Shown here: piece by piece, positions 45,821 through 55,302 of the stretch
Position numbering within the stretch: position 1 is the stretch's first letter
Layout: every line of letters starts with the position of its first letter
Origin: Cellulophaga sp. F20128
GTDB taxonomy: Bacteria; Bacteroidota; Bacteroidia; Flavobacteriales; Flavobacteriaceae
DNA length: 64,000 nt
Direction of reading: 5' to 3'
Assembly: GCF_023015805.1 (NCBI RefSeq)
Contig: NZ_JALKBA010000012.1
Coordinates: 35,246 to 99,245, forward strand
Translations under genes and position numbers: made by a program
Notes under the pieces: generated by a model
The model's database searches: none
Told to the model about the DNA's origin: nothing
What the model saw: the letters and a program-made list of their open reading frames with translations, nothing else

Positions 45821-48223
45821 TTATGTTTTAGATATGAATTGAATTATTGCTTTTTTCATATCGTGATGCTCTTCGTAGAGCTTCATTATTTCTTCGTTTT
45901 CCTTTCCATCGGTCAAATAAGCTGCATACACTTCCTTTGGAACTTCGAGACGGAAAATGTTGCTTTCCCTCCCGATTTTGATAAACATTTCGGTGTACTT
46001 TCGTGGTCCGGAAAGATTGTTTTTGATGGACTTTAATTGGTTCAGATCGTGGGTTGAGAGGTTGAGCCTTTTTACGAGTTCATCATACCCTTTTTCATTG
46101 TTCAGGCTATAAATGACCTGTGTATTCTCCAGAATGCTTGCAGAAGTTGAATTGTTCGGCAATTGATTGATGGATTGTAGTATAATCCCAATCGCACCAT
46201 TCTGTTTACGGATGGCTTGATAGTAGAATTCCACACTTTCTAATACGTTTTCAAACTTCAATTGCTTCGCAAACTCGTCAAATAGGATGATGCCTTTTTC
46301 AGCACGGTTTTTCCAAATGGTTCTTTGGATGGCTGACTTAATCAGCTTCAACATTACGGACAGAATTTCTTTATTGTCCTTCACTTCGTCCAGTTCAAAA
46401 ACAATCAAGCGTTTATCCTCAATTTTATAGGTCTGGTCTTCACTTACTTCAAATAAGAAGCTATATAGACCATCTCCGACATATTCAGACATTACGTGCA
46501 AGAAGCTTGTAACATTGAAGTAGTCGGGATGGATTTTAAGAGTATTCAGAAGGTCTTTCTGATTCTTTTCTATAAAACCGTAAAACCCTTCCAAAGAATG
46601 GTTTTCAGCAGTGCTATCGTAATAGTGACGTAATATTTTTTTGATGGAAACCGATTGCGCTTTGGTAACTTTTAAATCCGAAGCGAACAATTCAAAAAGG
46701 AACACCGACAAATCCTCAAGTCGTTCTGGTGTCAGGTCATTTTGGTTACTGATGTAAAATGGGTTGATGCCTAAATTTTTTCCACTCTCATAACGAAGTA
46801 CGGTATATTGTTCAGGATAGAGCTTTGCAAATTTGGTGTAAGATCCACCCAAGTCGATAATGACCAGACGAACGCCACTTTCAAAATACTGGCGCAAAAT
46901 GTTATTGGCCAAAAAAGATTTGCCCTCGCCCGTTGGCGCGAAAATGGCAAAGTTTCGAGCCTTGATCCGCTTCTTACATTCGTCCCAAACATCCTTCAAA
47001 ACAGGAATATTATGTTCACGGTCATTAAAAATAATTCCGGTAGCATCAGATTTATAATTGGTATTGTTGATGAACAGGCAAAGTGCGTGTTTCAAATCGG
47101 TAACGTATAAATCGTTGTTTGAAAAGTTGGATGAGAAACAGCAGTAACTGTTCAGTATATAATTCTTGCGTTCTTCCCCTCGTGGATAATACGGGATGAT
47201 ATCCAGTTCCTTAAACTCAGTCTTTATCTTTGAGGTAATTTTATCAAGTTCTTTGGCTGCCTTCGCCCAATAGACAATATTGAGATGACCACGTATAATC
47301 CGTGCATTATCATCGGCATTTATATGGTCGAGAATATGCTGAATCTTTCCAAGTACTACTTTGTTCTGTGAACCGAAATTGGAACTTTTGTTCAATTCTT
47401 CGATTTTCTTGTCCAGTAACTTACGCCATTTTTGTTTGTCGTCCAGATAGATAATTTGATTAACAATATGGTTTTCATTAAGCGTAAGCCCTAAACCATC
47501 AATAAACCCTTGATGAAACACAAAATCATCTGAAGTGAATTTCTCATTGGTTTTGCTACTCTGTACACTTTCGCCAAAGCACAGTTCACTATTGATGGCA
47601 AGGGCATCAAAATAGTTTTCGCCTATATTGACGCTTTTTTTATCTAACAATATATCTGTGTCAAAACCTTCGTTGAAGCCATTGAAATAGCCATTTGTGA
47701 GCTTCTGAATCTCTTCCGATTTAAGTGGAAGGAATGCCATTTTTCGGCTATTATTAATGAAGGAAACAGAATCGCTTACCGAGTTGACGAAGCTTTTAAT
47801 GTTGTCGTCCAGTTCCTGTACAATTCCCAATGAAACCTTTCGGAACGGATTGACATATTTTGGATTGTTGAGCGCTTTGGTTTTAGTCAAAATGAAAAAC
47901 AAATAGCATTTGTGTTCAATATGTCCACGACCTTTAAAATGCTCGTGAGTCGCTTTCTCTAAAAAAGTTTTATTCGGAAGCTGTTCCGAGGAATAAGATT
48001 TTTTAAGATAGATATCCTGCTTATGAACCACAGTTCCCACAGGCAACGATTTCAAAGCCTGAAACCAAGCACCGTGCATATCTTCAAAATCCTTTTCTGA
48101 TAAAGAGTAAATTTCTGGCAAGTTACCTTCATAACACAAGACAACGTTACCATTATTGGCGAAGACGATATTGTCCTGAATATCTGCAATGGGTTGATAT
48201 GCCGAAAGGTTAATCTTGTTCAT
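45821..48223 (-). CDS. traG: Conjugation ATPase TraG (VirB4-like)
   Basis: An 800-residue ATPase. The N-terminal 360 residues form the family's variable domain; the P-loop is APTGEGKS (about 435), and the Walker B stretch is IILFDEFAKQLKF (about 650). It energises pilus or channel assembly at the inner membrane. It overlaps traF by 14 bases. Full length and motifs suggest a functional copy. Confidence 0.93.
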   Translation of the reverse strand: MNKINLSAYQPIADIQDNIVFANNGNVVLCYEGNLPEIYSLSEKDFEDMHGAWFQALKSLPVGTVVHKQDIYLKKSYSSEQLPNKTFLEKATHEHFKGRGHIEHKCYLFFILTKTKALNNPKYVNPFRKVSLGIVQELDDNIKSFVNSVSDSVSFINNSRKMAFLPLKSEEIQKLTNGYFNGFNEGFDTDILLDKKSVNIGENYFDALAINSELCFGESVQSSKTNEKFTSDDFVFHQGFIDGLGLTLNENHIVNQIIYLDDKQKWRKLLDKKIEELNKSSNFGSQNKVVLGKIQHILDHINADDNARIIRGHLNIVYWAKAAKELDKITSKIKTEFKELDIIPYYPRGEERKNYILNSYCCFSSNFSNNDLYVTDLKHALCLFINNTNYKSDATGIIFNDREHNIPVLKDVWDECKKRIKARNFAIFAPTGEGKSFLANNILRQYFESGVRLVIIDLGGSYTKFAKLYPEQYTVLRYESGKNLGINPFYISNQNDLTPERLEDLSVFLFELFASDLKVTKAQSVSIKKILRHYYDSTAENHSLEGFYGFIEKNQKDLLNTLKIHPDYFNVTSFLHVMSEYVGDGLYSFLFEVSEDQTYKIEDKRLIVFELDEVKDNKEILSVMLKLIKSAIQRTIWKNRAEKGIILFDEFAKQLKFENVLESVEFYYQAIRKQNGAIGIILQSINQLPNNSTSASILENTQVIYSLNNEKGYDELVKRLNLSTHDLNQLKSIKNNLSGPRKYTEMFIKIGRESNIFRLEVPKEVYAAYLTDGKENEEIMKLYEEHHDMKKAIIQFISKT

Positions 48224-48494
48224 AATCGAAGCCTGAATTTCTTTTGTTACTGATAATTTTTGGGAAGGCTTTCGCCATCTGAAATAGTTGTGGATTGTTT
48301 GTGATTCGGGTCAATGCAATGTATAGCGCAGCATTAAAAATTAAGACTCCTATTATTATCCCGAAACTGAATGAAAAAATAATAATCATTAAGGATCCAA
48401 GTATGGACATCATCATTAAGGCAAACAGGGAAATGGGCAGCCCAAAAATGACTGCCTTTTTCCTAATATTTCTATAGACCTCGAACCGCTTCAC
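48210..48494 (-). CDS. traF: Conjugation protein TraF (DUF4133, VirB3-like)
   Basis: A 94-residue protein with two hydrophobic helices (about residues 16-36 and 38-60) and a short conserved N-terminus (FEVYRNIRKKAVIFGLP), matching DUF4133/TraF. It overlaps traE by one base and traG by 14, so the three are translated together. Confidence 0.9.
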   Translation of the reverse strand: MKRFEVYRNIRKKAVIFGLPISLFALMMMSILGSLMIIIFSFSFGIIIGVLIFNAALYIALTRITNNPQLFQMAKAFPKIISNKRNSGFDYEQD

Positions 48495-48781
48495 TATACT
48501 ACGATTCCAATTAGATAAGTAAATATTCCAACAACAGCACCCGCAATTAATACGAATACCAGAACCCTGGTAATACCTTTTTTTAAATCTGCATTCTCGC
48601 CAAAGAAGTGTCCTGCGTTAAAAAGGAAACCAACTAAAAAAATAACACCGAGTAAAATTGGAAAGATTGTTCTTATAGTATCACCCACATCATTTACAGA
48701 ATCCTCAATGCCCCCAATTTGAGCAAAAAGAGATGTTGAGATAAGTGAAAGAAATACTGCGAAATAATTTGATTTTTTCAT
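48494..48781 (-). CDS. traE: Conjugation protein TraE (DUF4134, VirB2-like)
   Basis: A 95-residue protein with a signal peptide (about 1-20, ending SLFAQ) and two hydrophobic helices (about 37-53 and 73-94), the pattern of DUF4134/TraE, a pilin-like subunit. It is the first gene of the tra operon. Upstream (48782-48970) lies the divergent promoter region shared with the amidase gene. Confidence 0.9.
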   Translation of the reverse strand: MKKSNYFAVFLSLISTSLFAQIGGIEDSVNDVGDTIRTIFPILLGVIFLVGFLFNAGHFFGENADLKKGITRVLVFVLIAGAVVGIFTYLIGIVV

Positions 48782-48970
48782 AACTGAAAAGTTTAAAAAT
48801 TTGTGTTGTTTTCGTTATTGGAAATTTACATATATTTGTTTACAAATAACTGATAATCAAATATTTGTGAATAAAATATTATTTGATTTCGATTGATTTC
48901 CTTTGCTATTATTTGGTGTCAAATTCTATGATTTTTGGAAGTTGAATTGTTAATAACCCAAAATTTGAAA

Positions 48971-49630
48971 ATGAAAAAAGTGCTCAAAAACGTCAGTTTT
49001 GTGATTTTGCTCTTAAAAATATCCATCATTTTTGGGCAGGAAAATGCAACTCAAAAAAGAATAATTATTGATGTTGGACACGGTGGAAAAGATTCTGGAG
49101 CAATAGGCATAAATGGAATCCAAGAAAAGGATGTGGTTTTGTCTATTGCAAATGAGATTTTGAAGTTAAACAACGATTTGAATAAGCCCTTGGATATTTA
49201 TATGACCAGATATAAGGATACCTTAATTTCCTTATCGAACAGAACTAAACTGGCCAAAGCTTTAAATGCTGATTTGTTTGTGTCATTGCATTGTAATCAT
49301 TCGGATAATCCGAATGCTAGAGGAATTGAAGTGTATGTGGCCAAGGCTACCTCACAGTATTCAAATGATGCCACTTGGTTGGCATTTCAATTGCAAGCTG
49401 CGCTTAATAAGGAATTGGGATTTGAAAGTAGGGGTGTGAAGTTTGCGAATTTTCAGGTTTTGAAGGAAACGGTAGATTATTGCCCTTCGGTGCTTTTGGA
49501 GTTGGGGTTTTTGAGTAATGTAGACGAAAGTCGATATTACCAAAAGTCTGAAAATTTTGTATTTATGGCAAAGGTATTATTGGAAGGTTTAAACAAAAAT
49601 TTTAGTGGTTATGGAAGAGTTGGGAATTGA
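48971..49630 (+). CDS. N-acetylmuramoyl-L-alanine amidase (Amidase_3)
   Basis: A 219-residue protein. The ATG at 48971 yields a signal peptide (LKNVSFVILLLKISIIFGQ), so a longer in-frame start is not used. The Amidase_3 zinc residues appear as DVGHGG (about 33-38), the second zinc-binding Glu (QEKDVV), SLHCNHSDN (about 106-114) and LELGFLSN (about 177). It splits the amide bond in peptidoglycan; in a conjugative element it probably opens the wall for the channel. It is divergent from the tra operon. Confidence 0.9.
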   Translation: MKKVLKNVSFVILLLKISIIFGQENATQKRIIIDVGHGGKDSGAIGINGIQEKDVVLSIANEILKLNNDLNKPLDIYMTRYKDTLISLSNRTKLAKALNADLFVSLHCNHSDNPNARGIEVYVAKATSQYSNDATWLAFQLQAALNKELGFESRGVKFANFQVLKETVDYCPSVLLELGFLSNVDESRYYQKSENFVFMAKVLLEGLNKNFSGYGRVGN

Positions 49631-49847
49631 AATTATTAAGTTAATTAAGGCTATAATTGTTAAGCTATATAAAGTGTTGTTTTGTGGAATGGGCTTATAG
49701 AATCTCTACTATAATCTTATATAAATCAAAAGGAGTCTATTCGATAAGTTTTTCATTGTGAATCCCGATTTGCCTACGATAAATTCAAAGCTCTTATTAT
49801 TGTTGTGAATAATAATTAATGAAAATCGGGTCTAAACTAATATAACT

Positions 49848-50339
49848 TTAAAAGCTTTTCCTAAATATTATAGCATCCTCAATCCAATTGCTCAAATTTC
49901 TGGAAATATAAGAATAAACTTCCTTGCTATCAGTGTATGGTGGTTCGTAGGATTTAACAATAGTGGATAAATCTTTAGAGTTCAATTTAAAATGACTTAA
50001 TGGATTTTTACCCTTACTTGATTGGTAACCCAAAGAGTTTTTTAAATTATGAATGTAAATAGGAACAATCCCTTTTCCTTCGTTCCAAGCCTTTTCTATC
50101 TCATAATTAATCCATTTTCTACCAAATGTAGCACTGCCAATCAACATTATAAGACAAGAGCGGTTAACCATATTTTCGTCAATCCAATTTTTAATGGATT
50201 TATCGCCACCACGTTTTACTTCCTCCCATTTATTGGAACTTGCTATTGGGTTCTGCTCTATTGCTCCAATGCTTCTTAATGTCGCTACTCGCCAATTATC
50301 ATTATCATAATGAAAACTGTAAAATACTTTTCTTCCCAT
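49848..50339 (-). CDS. thsB: Thoeris TIR protein ThsB (DUF1863/MTH538-type)
   Basis: A 163-residue TIR-like protein of the DUF1863 (MTH538) branch: KVFYSFHYDNDNWRVATLRSIGAIE at the N-terminus, WEEVKRGGDKSIKNWID (about 38-53), and RKWINYEIEKAW with the putative catalytic E80. This pattern is characteristic of ThsB, which senses infection and converts NAD to a cyclic ADP-ribose isomer that activates ThsA. It starts one base after the thsA stop and is the last gene of the six-gene operon. Confidence 0.9.
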   Translation of the reverse strand: MGRKVFYSFHYDNDNWRVATLRSIGAIEQNPIASSNKWEEVKRGGDKSIKNWIDENMVNRSCLIMLIGSATFGRKWINYEIEKAWNEGKGIVPIYIHNLKNSLGYQSSKGKNPLSHFKLNSKDLSTIVKSYEPPYTDSKEVYSYISRNLSNWIEDAIIFRKSF

Positions 50340-50340
50340 T

Positions 50341-51783
50341 CTATTTAATTTTATTTATTAGTTTGAGTATCAATGATACTTTATCATTTAGAGTTGAATT
50401 ATCATTTGCAAGCTCTTTTAATATTGGTATTATCTCGTCAGGATTAGTAAAAAAGTTTTTAGGGTCTAATAAAATTTTATCATAAATTGCTTTAGCTGCA
50501 AAGCCAGTTATAGGGACTGGAATACAGATATTACCTTTTTGGTGTGAAATTTCGAACTCTCTTATTACACCATTGGCTTCTACTATATTGTTGTGTTCGT
50601 CTTTTTTGTTACCAAATAAGAATATCGAGATACCAGCCTGTGAAATTATATTTTGCCGATAATCTTCCCAAAGTGTCTTCAAATCTTTACCTCCTGAAGC
50701 GATTTGAGGAAAAGGCTTTAATACAAGTTGGTCTTCGGAATATTTTGTAGGATTTGAATAAATGCAATCCAAAGCGCCATTAATTACAGAACTGCCAACA
50801 TTCCAACCAAAACCATTCACAATACGAAAGTTGTTTTCAACGATTTTTTTAGACAAAATATGAATAAAATTAAGGGATTCATTTCTGGTAAACGGTTCGA
50901 ATACTTCTGCACTACCTGAAATAAAAATTGTTCGTTTTTTATATCTGTTTTCTATTTCCTTTAATATTTCTGTAATATCATTATAGTCATCTATCCAAAG
51001 TGATGTGATGCCATAGCGCTTCAAATCATTTACGATTAAATTTTGTTTGGTAGTATTATAATCGAAAGTTGCTTTATCCGGGTTTTCTGAATCATCTAAT
51101 CGATGTTTTTTGACAAAACAAAAATGCTGTCTTTTATTTTCTTTAAATCGATAATGAAGACGACTCAATACGTAATCGAGATTTGGGTCTGAAAAACTAA
51201 AACCTAAAAAGAGGAAGGTTTTAGTTATAAGTTCTCCGGAAAGCGCATCAATAAATGACTGATGGGATATATGATAACGTTCATATTGCTCTTTTGTTAG
51301 AATAGCCTCGGAAGGATGATTAACGTCGCCGTGCATTTTGAAAATTACTACATCCCTCTTGGGTTTAGTATGTAACAATTGTTGGTTGGTATATTTAACA
51401 TCGGCAATTTTTTTTACGTTTTTAAATGCTGTTTCGATTAAAGTATCATAATTTGTAGTCCAAATTGATGAAATCGGTAAGCGGGAAATAATACGATGGT
51501 TTTCTGTTTCCTTTGTGTCTTCAACAAACTCTTGGACGATTTTTCTGTTGAGCTTATCCCTATTTTGATTTTCGTTTTGATGGTATTGAGCTATTGATAC
51601 CAAATCAGATTCCATATTCACATCAAGACCCAAATCTTTTGCGATTTCTTCCATTAATTTTGACCAATTCACAAAGCCAGCTGGCTGTGATAAGCCTGCT
51701 CCAGCAAAAATTGATGCACTTCCTTCATTAAGATTTTGTACAAAATCATTAATAAATGTCTCTATTTGTTGACTAAATTTCAT
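50341..51783 (-). CDS. thsA: Thoeris NADase ThsA (SIR2-SLOG)
   Basis: A 480-residue protein with an N-terminal SIR2 domain and a C-terminal SLOG domain. The SIR2 motifs FAGAGLSQPAG (26-36), WTTNYDT with N111 and KMHGD with H151 lie at almost the same positions as the catalytic N112 and H152 of Bacillus cereus ThsA. The SLOG part (about 284-440; FISGSAEVFEPFTRNES, NGFGWNVGSSVI, ANGVIREFE) binds the TIR-made signal in the family. Activation destroys cellular NAD and stops phage propagation. It lies 9 bases after the second TIR gene. Confidence 0.93.
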   Translation of the reverse strand: MKFSQQIETFINDFVQNLNEGSASIFAGAGLSQPAGFVNWSKLMEEIAKDLGLDVNMESDLVSIAQYHQNENQNRDKLNRKIVQEFVEDTKETENHRIISRLPISSIWTTNYDTLIETAFKNVKKIADVKYTNQQLLHTKPKRDVVIFKMHGDVNHPSEAILTKEQYERYHISHQSFIDALSGELITKTFLFLGFSFSDPNLDYVLSRLHYRFKENKRQHFCFVKKHRLDDSENPDKATFDYNTTKQNLIVNDLKRYGITSLWIDDYNDITEILKEIENRYKKRTIFISGSAEVFEPFTRNESLNFIHILSKKIVENNFRIVNGFGWNVGSSVINGALDCIYSNPTKYSEDQLVLKPFPQIASGGKDLKTLWEDYRQNIISQAGISIFLFGNKKDEHNNIVEANGVIREFEISHQKGNICIPVPITGFAAKAIYDKILLDPKNFFTNPDEIIPILKELANDNSTLNDKVSLILKLINKIK

Positions 51784-51792
51784 AATCTTATT

Positions 51793-52365
51793 TTAATGAT
51801 TGAAAGGTGTATGGCCAGTCATCCAATAATGAAACATTACATATTTTAAAGGTTCCTCGTGAACCCATAAGTGTAAATCCCCACCTGTTGACTTTGCTTT
51901 TTTAATAAAAGGATATAAATCTAAATATTCAGCTCCCTTAAAACTGTCTTTTTCTGTCGTAGTTACTGGAAGTACTGCAACTTGGCTTTTAATGCCGTCA
52001 AAATATCCCAATTCCCACGGCATCCATTTTGAGTTAGAGCTATTAATAGAAAATGTATGTATTAAGGCTCTACATTTTTTCATACGCTCTCTTATGATTG
52101 CAGCTGTTTCCTTATTAACGCTACCTCGATTGAGATTAGCGTCTTGAATCCAATCAACATAAACCGAGTAACCATATTCTTCCAATGTAAGTTTAATCCC
52201 TAAAACGATATCCTTATCCAAATAACTATGTGATAGAAAAACATCAAAAGTCTGATTTGGGTCGTAAGATTCGTTTAAATTGACAGGCCCACGTAATCCT
52301 TTGCTAAATAATCTTTTCTCCGAAGTTGTTTTATTACGCAACTCACTTTCTGTAAATAAACCCAT
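51793..52365 (-). CDS. TIR-domain protein B (ThsB-like, second type)
   Basis: A 190-residue protein: a short N-terminal segment (FTESELRNKTTSEKRLFSKGL), then a TIR domain from about residue 38 (FDVFLSHSYLDKDIVLG), YSVYVDWIQD (66-75), and SKWMPWELG with putative catalytic E118. The C-terminal third (about 135-190) is extra. It differs clearly from the DUF1863-type ThsB and shares the N-terminal SEL...FSK segment with the neighbouring TIR protein A. It starts 1 base after A and ends 9 bases before thsA. Probably a second signal-making sensor of the Thoeris module. Confidence 0.85.
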   Translation of the reverse strand: MGLFTESELRNKTTSEKRLFSKGLRGPVNLNESYDPNQTFDVFLSHSYLDKDIVLGIKLTLEEYGYSVYVDWIQDANLNRGSVNKETAAIIRERMKKCRALIHTFSINSSNSKWMPWELGYFDGIKSQVAVLPVTTTEKDSFKGAEYLDLYPFIKKAKSTGGDLHLWVHEEPLKYVMFHYWMTGHTPFNH

Positions 52366-52366
52366 A

Positions 52367-52930
52367 CTAATTTTTTAACCAAGCTTTTAAATCTATTTTG
52401 GTACCATCTGGAAAAACAACTGAATAATTATCATACTCCCACATCTTTGAGTTTTTCTCGATATATGGATAGATTTGTAGATATTCATTACCTGACCATA
52501 CATTTGTATTATCTGCTATGGGCATTATAGCAATATTATCAATATATTTTGCAGCATCCCCAAGACCTAATTCCCAATTACACCATTTTGATTCTATGGC
52601 ATTATTCGTGGCAACCAGAATGAATTTTTTATTTAGTTTGATTGCTTGTTTTAATCTTGTTGCTGTCCTTCCCGTAGGTGGATATGGCATATCTTCATCA
52701 AGCCAGTCAATATAAACGTTCACGTCAAGTTGTTCAAGTATAGCTGCAAAATTTTCAAAAGCTTCCTTATCCTTATGACTATGAGATAAAAAGATACTTG
52801 AGCTCTTTGACGAACGCTGTTGCATATTTCTTGTTATTTCTACTTTGGCAAGAGCCAATTCTTTAGAAAAAGGTCTTGAACCGCTTCGAGCAATCTGTGA
52901 TAACTCACTTTTAGTTAATATTGTTGACAT
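52367..52930 (-). CDS. TIR-domain protein A (ThsB-like, second type)
   Basis: A 187-residue protein; the ATG at 52930 is chosen because a start 10 codons upstream would run into the protease gene. The N-terminal LTKSELSQIARSGSRPFSKEL resembles that of TIR B, followed by a TIR domain (SSIFLSHSHKDKEAF at 44-58, NVYIDWLDED at 71-80, SKWCNWELG with E120). TIR A and B look like old duplicates. It lies 16 bases after the S8 protease stop. A catalytic glutamate and an intact fold suggest NAD-processing activity. Confidence 0.85.
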   Translation of the reverse strand: MSTILTKSELSQIARSGSRPFSKELALAKVEITRNMQQRSSKSSSIFLSHSHKDKEAFENFAAILEQLDVNVYIDWLDEDMPYPPTGRTATRLKQAIKLNKKFILVATNNAIESKWCNWELGLGDAAKYIDNIAIMPIADNTNVWSGNEYLQIYPYIEKNSKMWEYDNYSVVFPDGTKIDLKAWLKN

Positions 52931-52946
52931 ATAATTTTGTTTAATT

Positions 52947-55301
52947 TTATTCAGTATCAATGTCGTTATCCAAACGAATACGTACTTCCTCCCTTAATTT
53001 GATGTTTGAATGTAAAAAATTCCGATTTTCTAATAGCTGTGTTACTTCATCGTAGATATTGTGTTGACGCTTATTGTCTTTGATGGTTACCACCAATGTA
53101 AAATCCTGATTAAGAATTTCTCCATCTTTTTGTGCGAGTGTTTCAGCAAAGTCTCTATAAGTGCCTGTTATTTTTGCATACCATTTACGAGTGTTTTGCA
53201 AATTATGTTCTTTGTTGGAATTCGTCATTTCATTAAGATTAACAGAATATTTCTTCACAGGCTGATATTTTTTACCATAATTCAGTAGAACTCTTTCCCT
53301 CGCATAATCGCTTTCAGTGTCTTTCTTAAACGCACTTTTGTAATTGGAATCCAATAATACATTTTTGGCATCATCTGGACCAAATTCGTTCAGAATATTG
53401 GTTTTCTCAATACCTCTATCTTTTATATTATCATACGTACCGAATTTTACATCCAGATTTGATTGGCAATATTCAGCACCTTGCTTTTCACGAAGTACGG
53501 GTTGTGCAACCAAAGTTACCTTTACCTCGCCATAAAAGAATCCGTTATCATCTATTAAACTTTCGGGAAACGGAAATTCCAAAATCTCAATAAATTCTCC
53601 TTTAACAATATTCTCCTGTAGAATAAGCGTGATTTCGTGTGGGTCATTGTAAATAATATCGTCCGCAGAATCGGGAACACCAAAGCCCATTTGATTTACC
53701 CTCTCACTGGCTGGCAGTGTGAGCATACTTGGATATTTTGCCGAATGTATTGCCAAAGCTTTTAAAAGCGTTGGGTTGAAATTTTCACTGATTTTAAAAT
53801 TCAGTTCCGACAAAAGTGCCGTTATGCGAGGTGTTGAAAAACTTGTTCCAATAATTTGGACTATCCTACCATCGGTCGCGATGGCATTTATGCCATTTTG
53901 AGTACTTCTACCACCGTTCATTCCAGCGTTACCGCCTATTGAAACCAAATCTGGTTTAATACTGTTTGCAGGACCAGGGCCAATTCGTGTAAAAGGTGAT
54001 GGGTGATTTACTTCAGAAATGTCATATCCATTTTTATTGTGTGCGATTGAACCTACCACAAGTGCCCGAATTGAGTCTGCTGATTTTGCTATCTTACCTT
54101 TTGGCCTTCCACTTATGAAATTTTTACAGTTTCCTGCGGATTTACAAATAATTACATCATACGTTTCTTGAATACTGTCCAGAGCAATACCAAAATCTGA
54201 AAAATCATTGACATCGCATTCTTGGTCTGTACCTAAAGACAAGTTCCATATTTTGATGTTTCTTTGACTTTTAATGGCCTCCCTAATATTTTCAATAAGT
54301 TCATCTTCATAAATTGATTCTTTGCTACTGTCAGGAAATACTGTCGCATCAAAGAGCATACAACCCGTATTACCAGATAGCATTTCATTTTGCAATTTGT
54401 CGCCGTAAATTATCACACTCGATACACCCGTTCCGTGAGAAGAATCTATCAAATCTTCTGGATATGTAGAAAATTTATCTTGGGTAAGCCAAGGTTTCAA
54501 ATATTTATTATCTGAAATACCTGTATCTAAAACGCCAATTATGGGATAATCAACACCTTCTTTTGGCTCTAAAACATCCAAAACATCTTCAGTGTCCATT
54601 GCGTCCAAAACAATTTTATATCTTGGCATAAAATCAATTGTCTCCAACGCTTCAAAATCTGAAAGTTGGTCTAAATTTGCTGGTGTTGCACCTTCAATTT
54701 TAAAAATGATTAGTCCGATTGAATATCGAATTTCCTTAATTTTTAAATTTAGCTCTTGGCAAAATTTAGTGAATGCTACTTTGACGGCATTGTTTAATTC
54801 GAAATTATGATAATCAATCAACGATACTTTGAGAACATCTTCGGCGAATTCAACAACCTGTGGGGAAAATACTTCTATTCCTTCTATTGCAGATATCGAT
54901 TTGGCATTTTTTCTGAAATTTGCGATGTTTCGTCTAATAGATTGACCTTCTTCCAAGTTGTCTACTTTTATTAATAAACTGTTAGAATCAATAAAACCAA
55001 TGACATTGTTTTTAGTCCGGTTACCATTGAAGAGACTTTGGATGTCTTTCCGATGTGATTTGGCAATAGCATTGTCATCTATATAAACTTTTAGCGTTGC
55101 AGGGATGAAATCCCTTGCATTCGGGCGTGTCCGGAATTCATCAAAAAGTTGGTCGAATGGTTCAAGCAAAAGCGCCGCTCTTTCTGCTAATTCTGCATCG
55201 TTCAATTGCCATTTTGGTGGCTTATTTGAACCGCTTCCTTCCGTTTTTCTTTCATCCAATCTTCGTTTTTGGAATATCTTTATGGGTAAATTCTTTGCCA
55301 T
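52947..55301 (-). CDS. ietS: Cytosolic subtilisin-like (S8) protease, IetS-like
   Basis: A 784-residue protein with no signal peptide, so it works inside the cell. The subtilase triad is complete: D259 (IGVLDTGISD), H289 (SSHGTGVSS), S487 (GTSFSTPR), plus oxyanion N391 (KSAGN). A ~250-residue N-terminal extension and a ~280-residue C-terminal part flank the catalytic core. S8 proteases paired with an AAA ATPase are the IetAS pair, known from plasmid incompatibility and phage defence. Here the ATPase gene precedes it by 1 base and TIR genes follow. The protease may be an effector, or an activator or brake of the TIR module. Confidence 0.85.
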   Translation of the reverse strand: MAKNLPIKIFQKRRLDERKTEGSGSNKPPKWQLNDAELAERAALLLEPFDQLFDEFRTRPNARDFIPATLKVYIDDNAIAKSHRKDIQSLFNGNRTKNNVIGFIDSNSLLIKVDNLEEGQSIRRNIANFRKNAKSISAIEGIEVFSPQVVEFAEDVLKVSLIDYHNFELNNAVKVAFTKFCQELNLKIKEIRYSIGLIIFKIEGATPANLDQLSDFEALETIDFMPRYKIVLDAMDTEDVLDVLEPKEGVDYPIIGVLDTGISDNKYLKPWLTQDKFSTYPEDLIDSSHGTGVSSVIIYGDKLQNEMLSGNTGCMLFDATVFPDSSKESIYEDELIENIREAIKSQRNIKIWNLSLGTDQECDVNDFSDFGIALDSIQETYDVIICKSAGNCKNFISGRPKGKIAKSADSIRALVVGSIAHNKNGYDISEVNHPSPFTRIGPGPANSIKPDLVSIGGNAGMNGGRSTQNGINAIATDGRIVQIIGTSFSTPRITALLSELNFKISENFNPTLLKALAIHSAKYPSMLTLPASERVNQMGFGVPDSADDIIYNDPHEITLILQENIVKGEFIEILEFPFPESLIDDNGFFYGEVKVTLVAQPVLREKQGAEYCQSNLDVKFGTYDNIKDRGIEKTNILNEFGPDDAKNVLLDSNYKSAFKKDTESDYARERVLLNYGKKYQPVKKYSVNLNEMTNSNKEHNLQNTRKWYAKITGTYRDFAETLAQKDGEILNQDFTLVVTIKDNKRQHNIYDEVTQLLENRNFLHSNIKLREEVRIRLDNDIDTE

Positions 55302-55302
55302 T

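Noticed and set aside
49631..49847. Possible gene or terminator between amidase and thsB
   Set aside because: Only a weak CCCGATTT/AAATCGGG inverted pair with a ~55-base loop was seen; no frame and no T-run.
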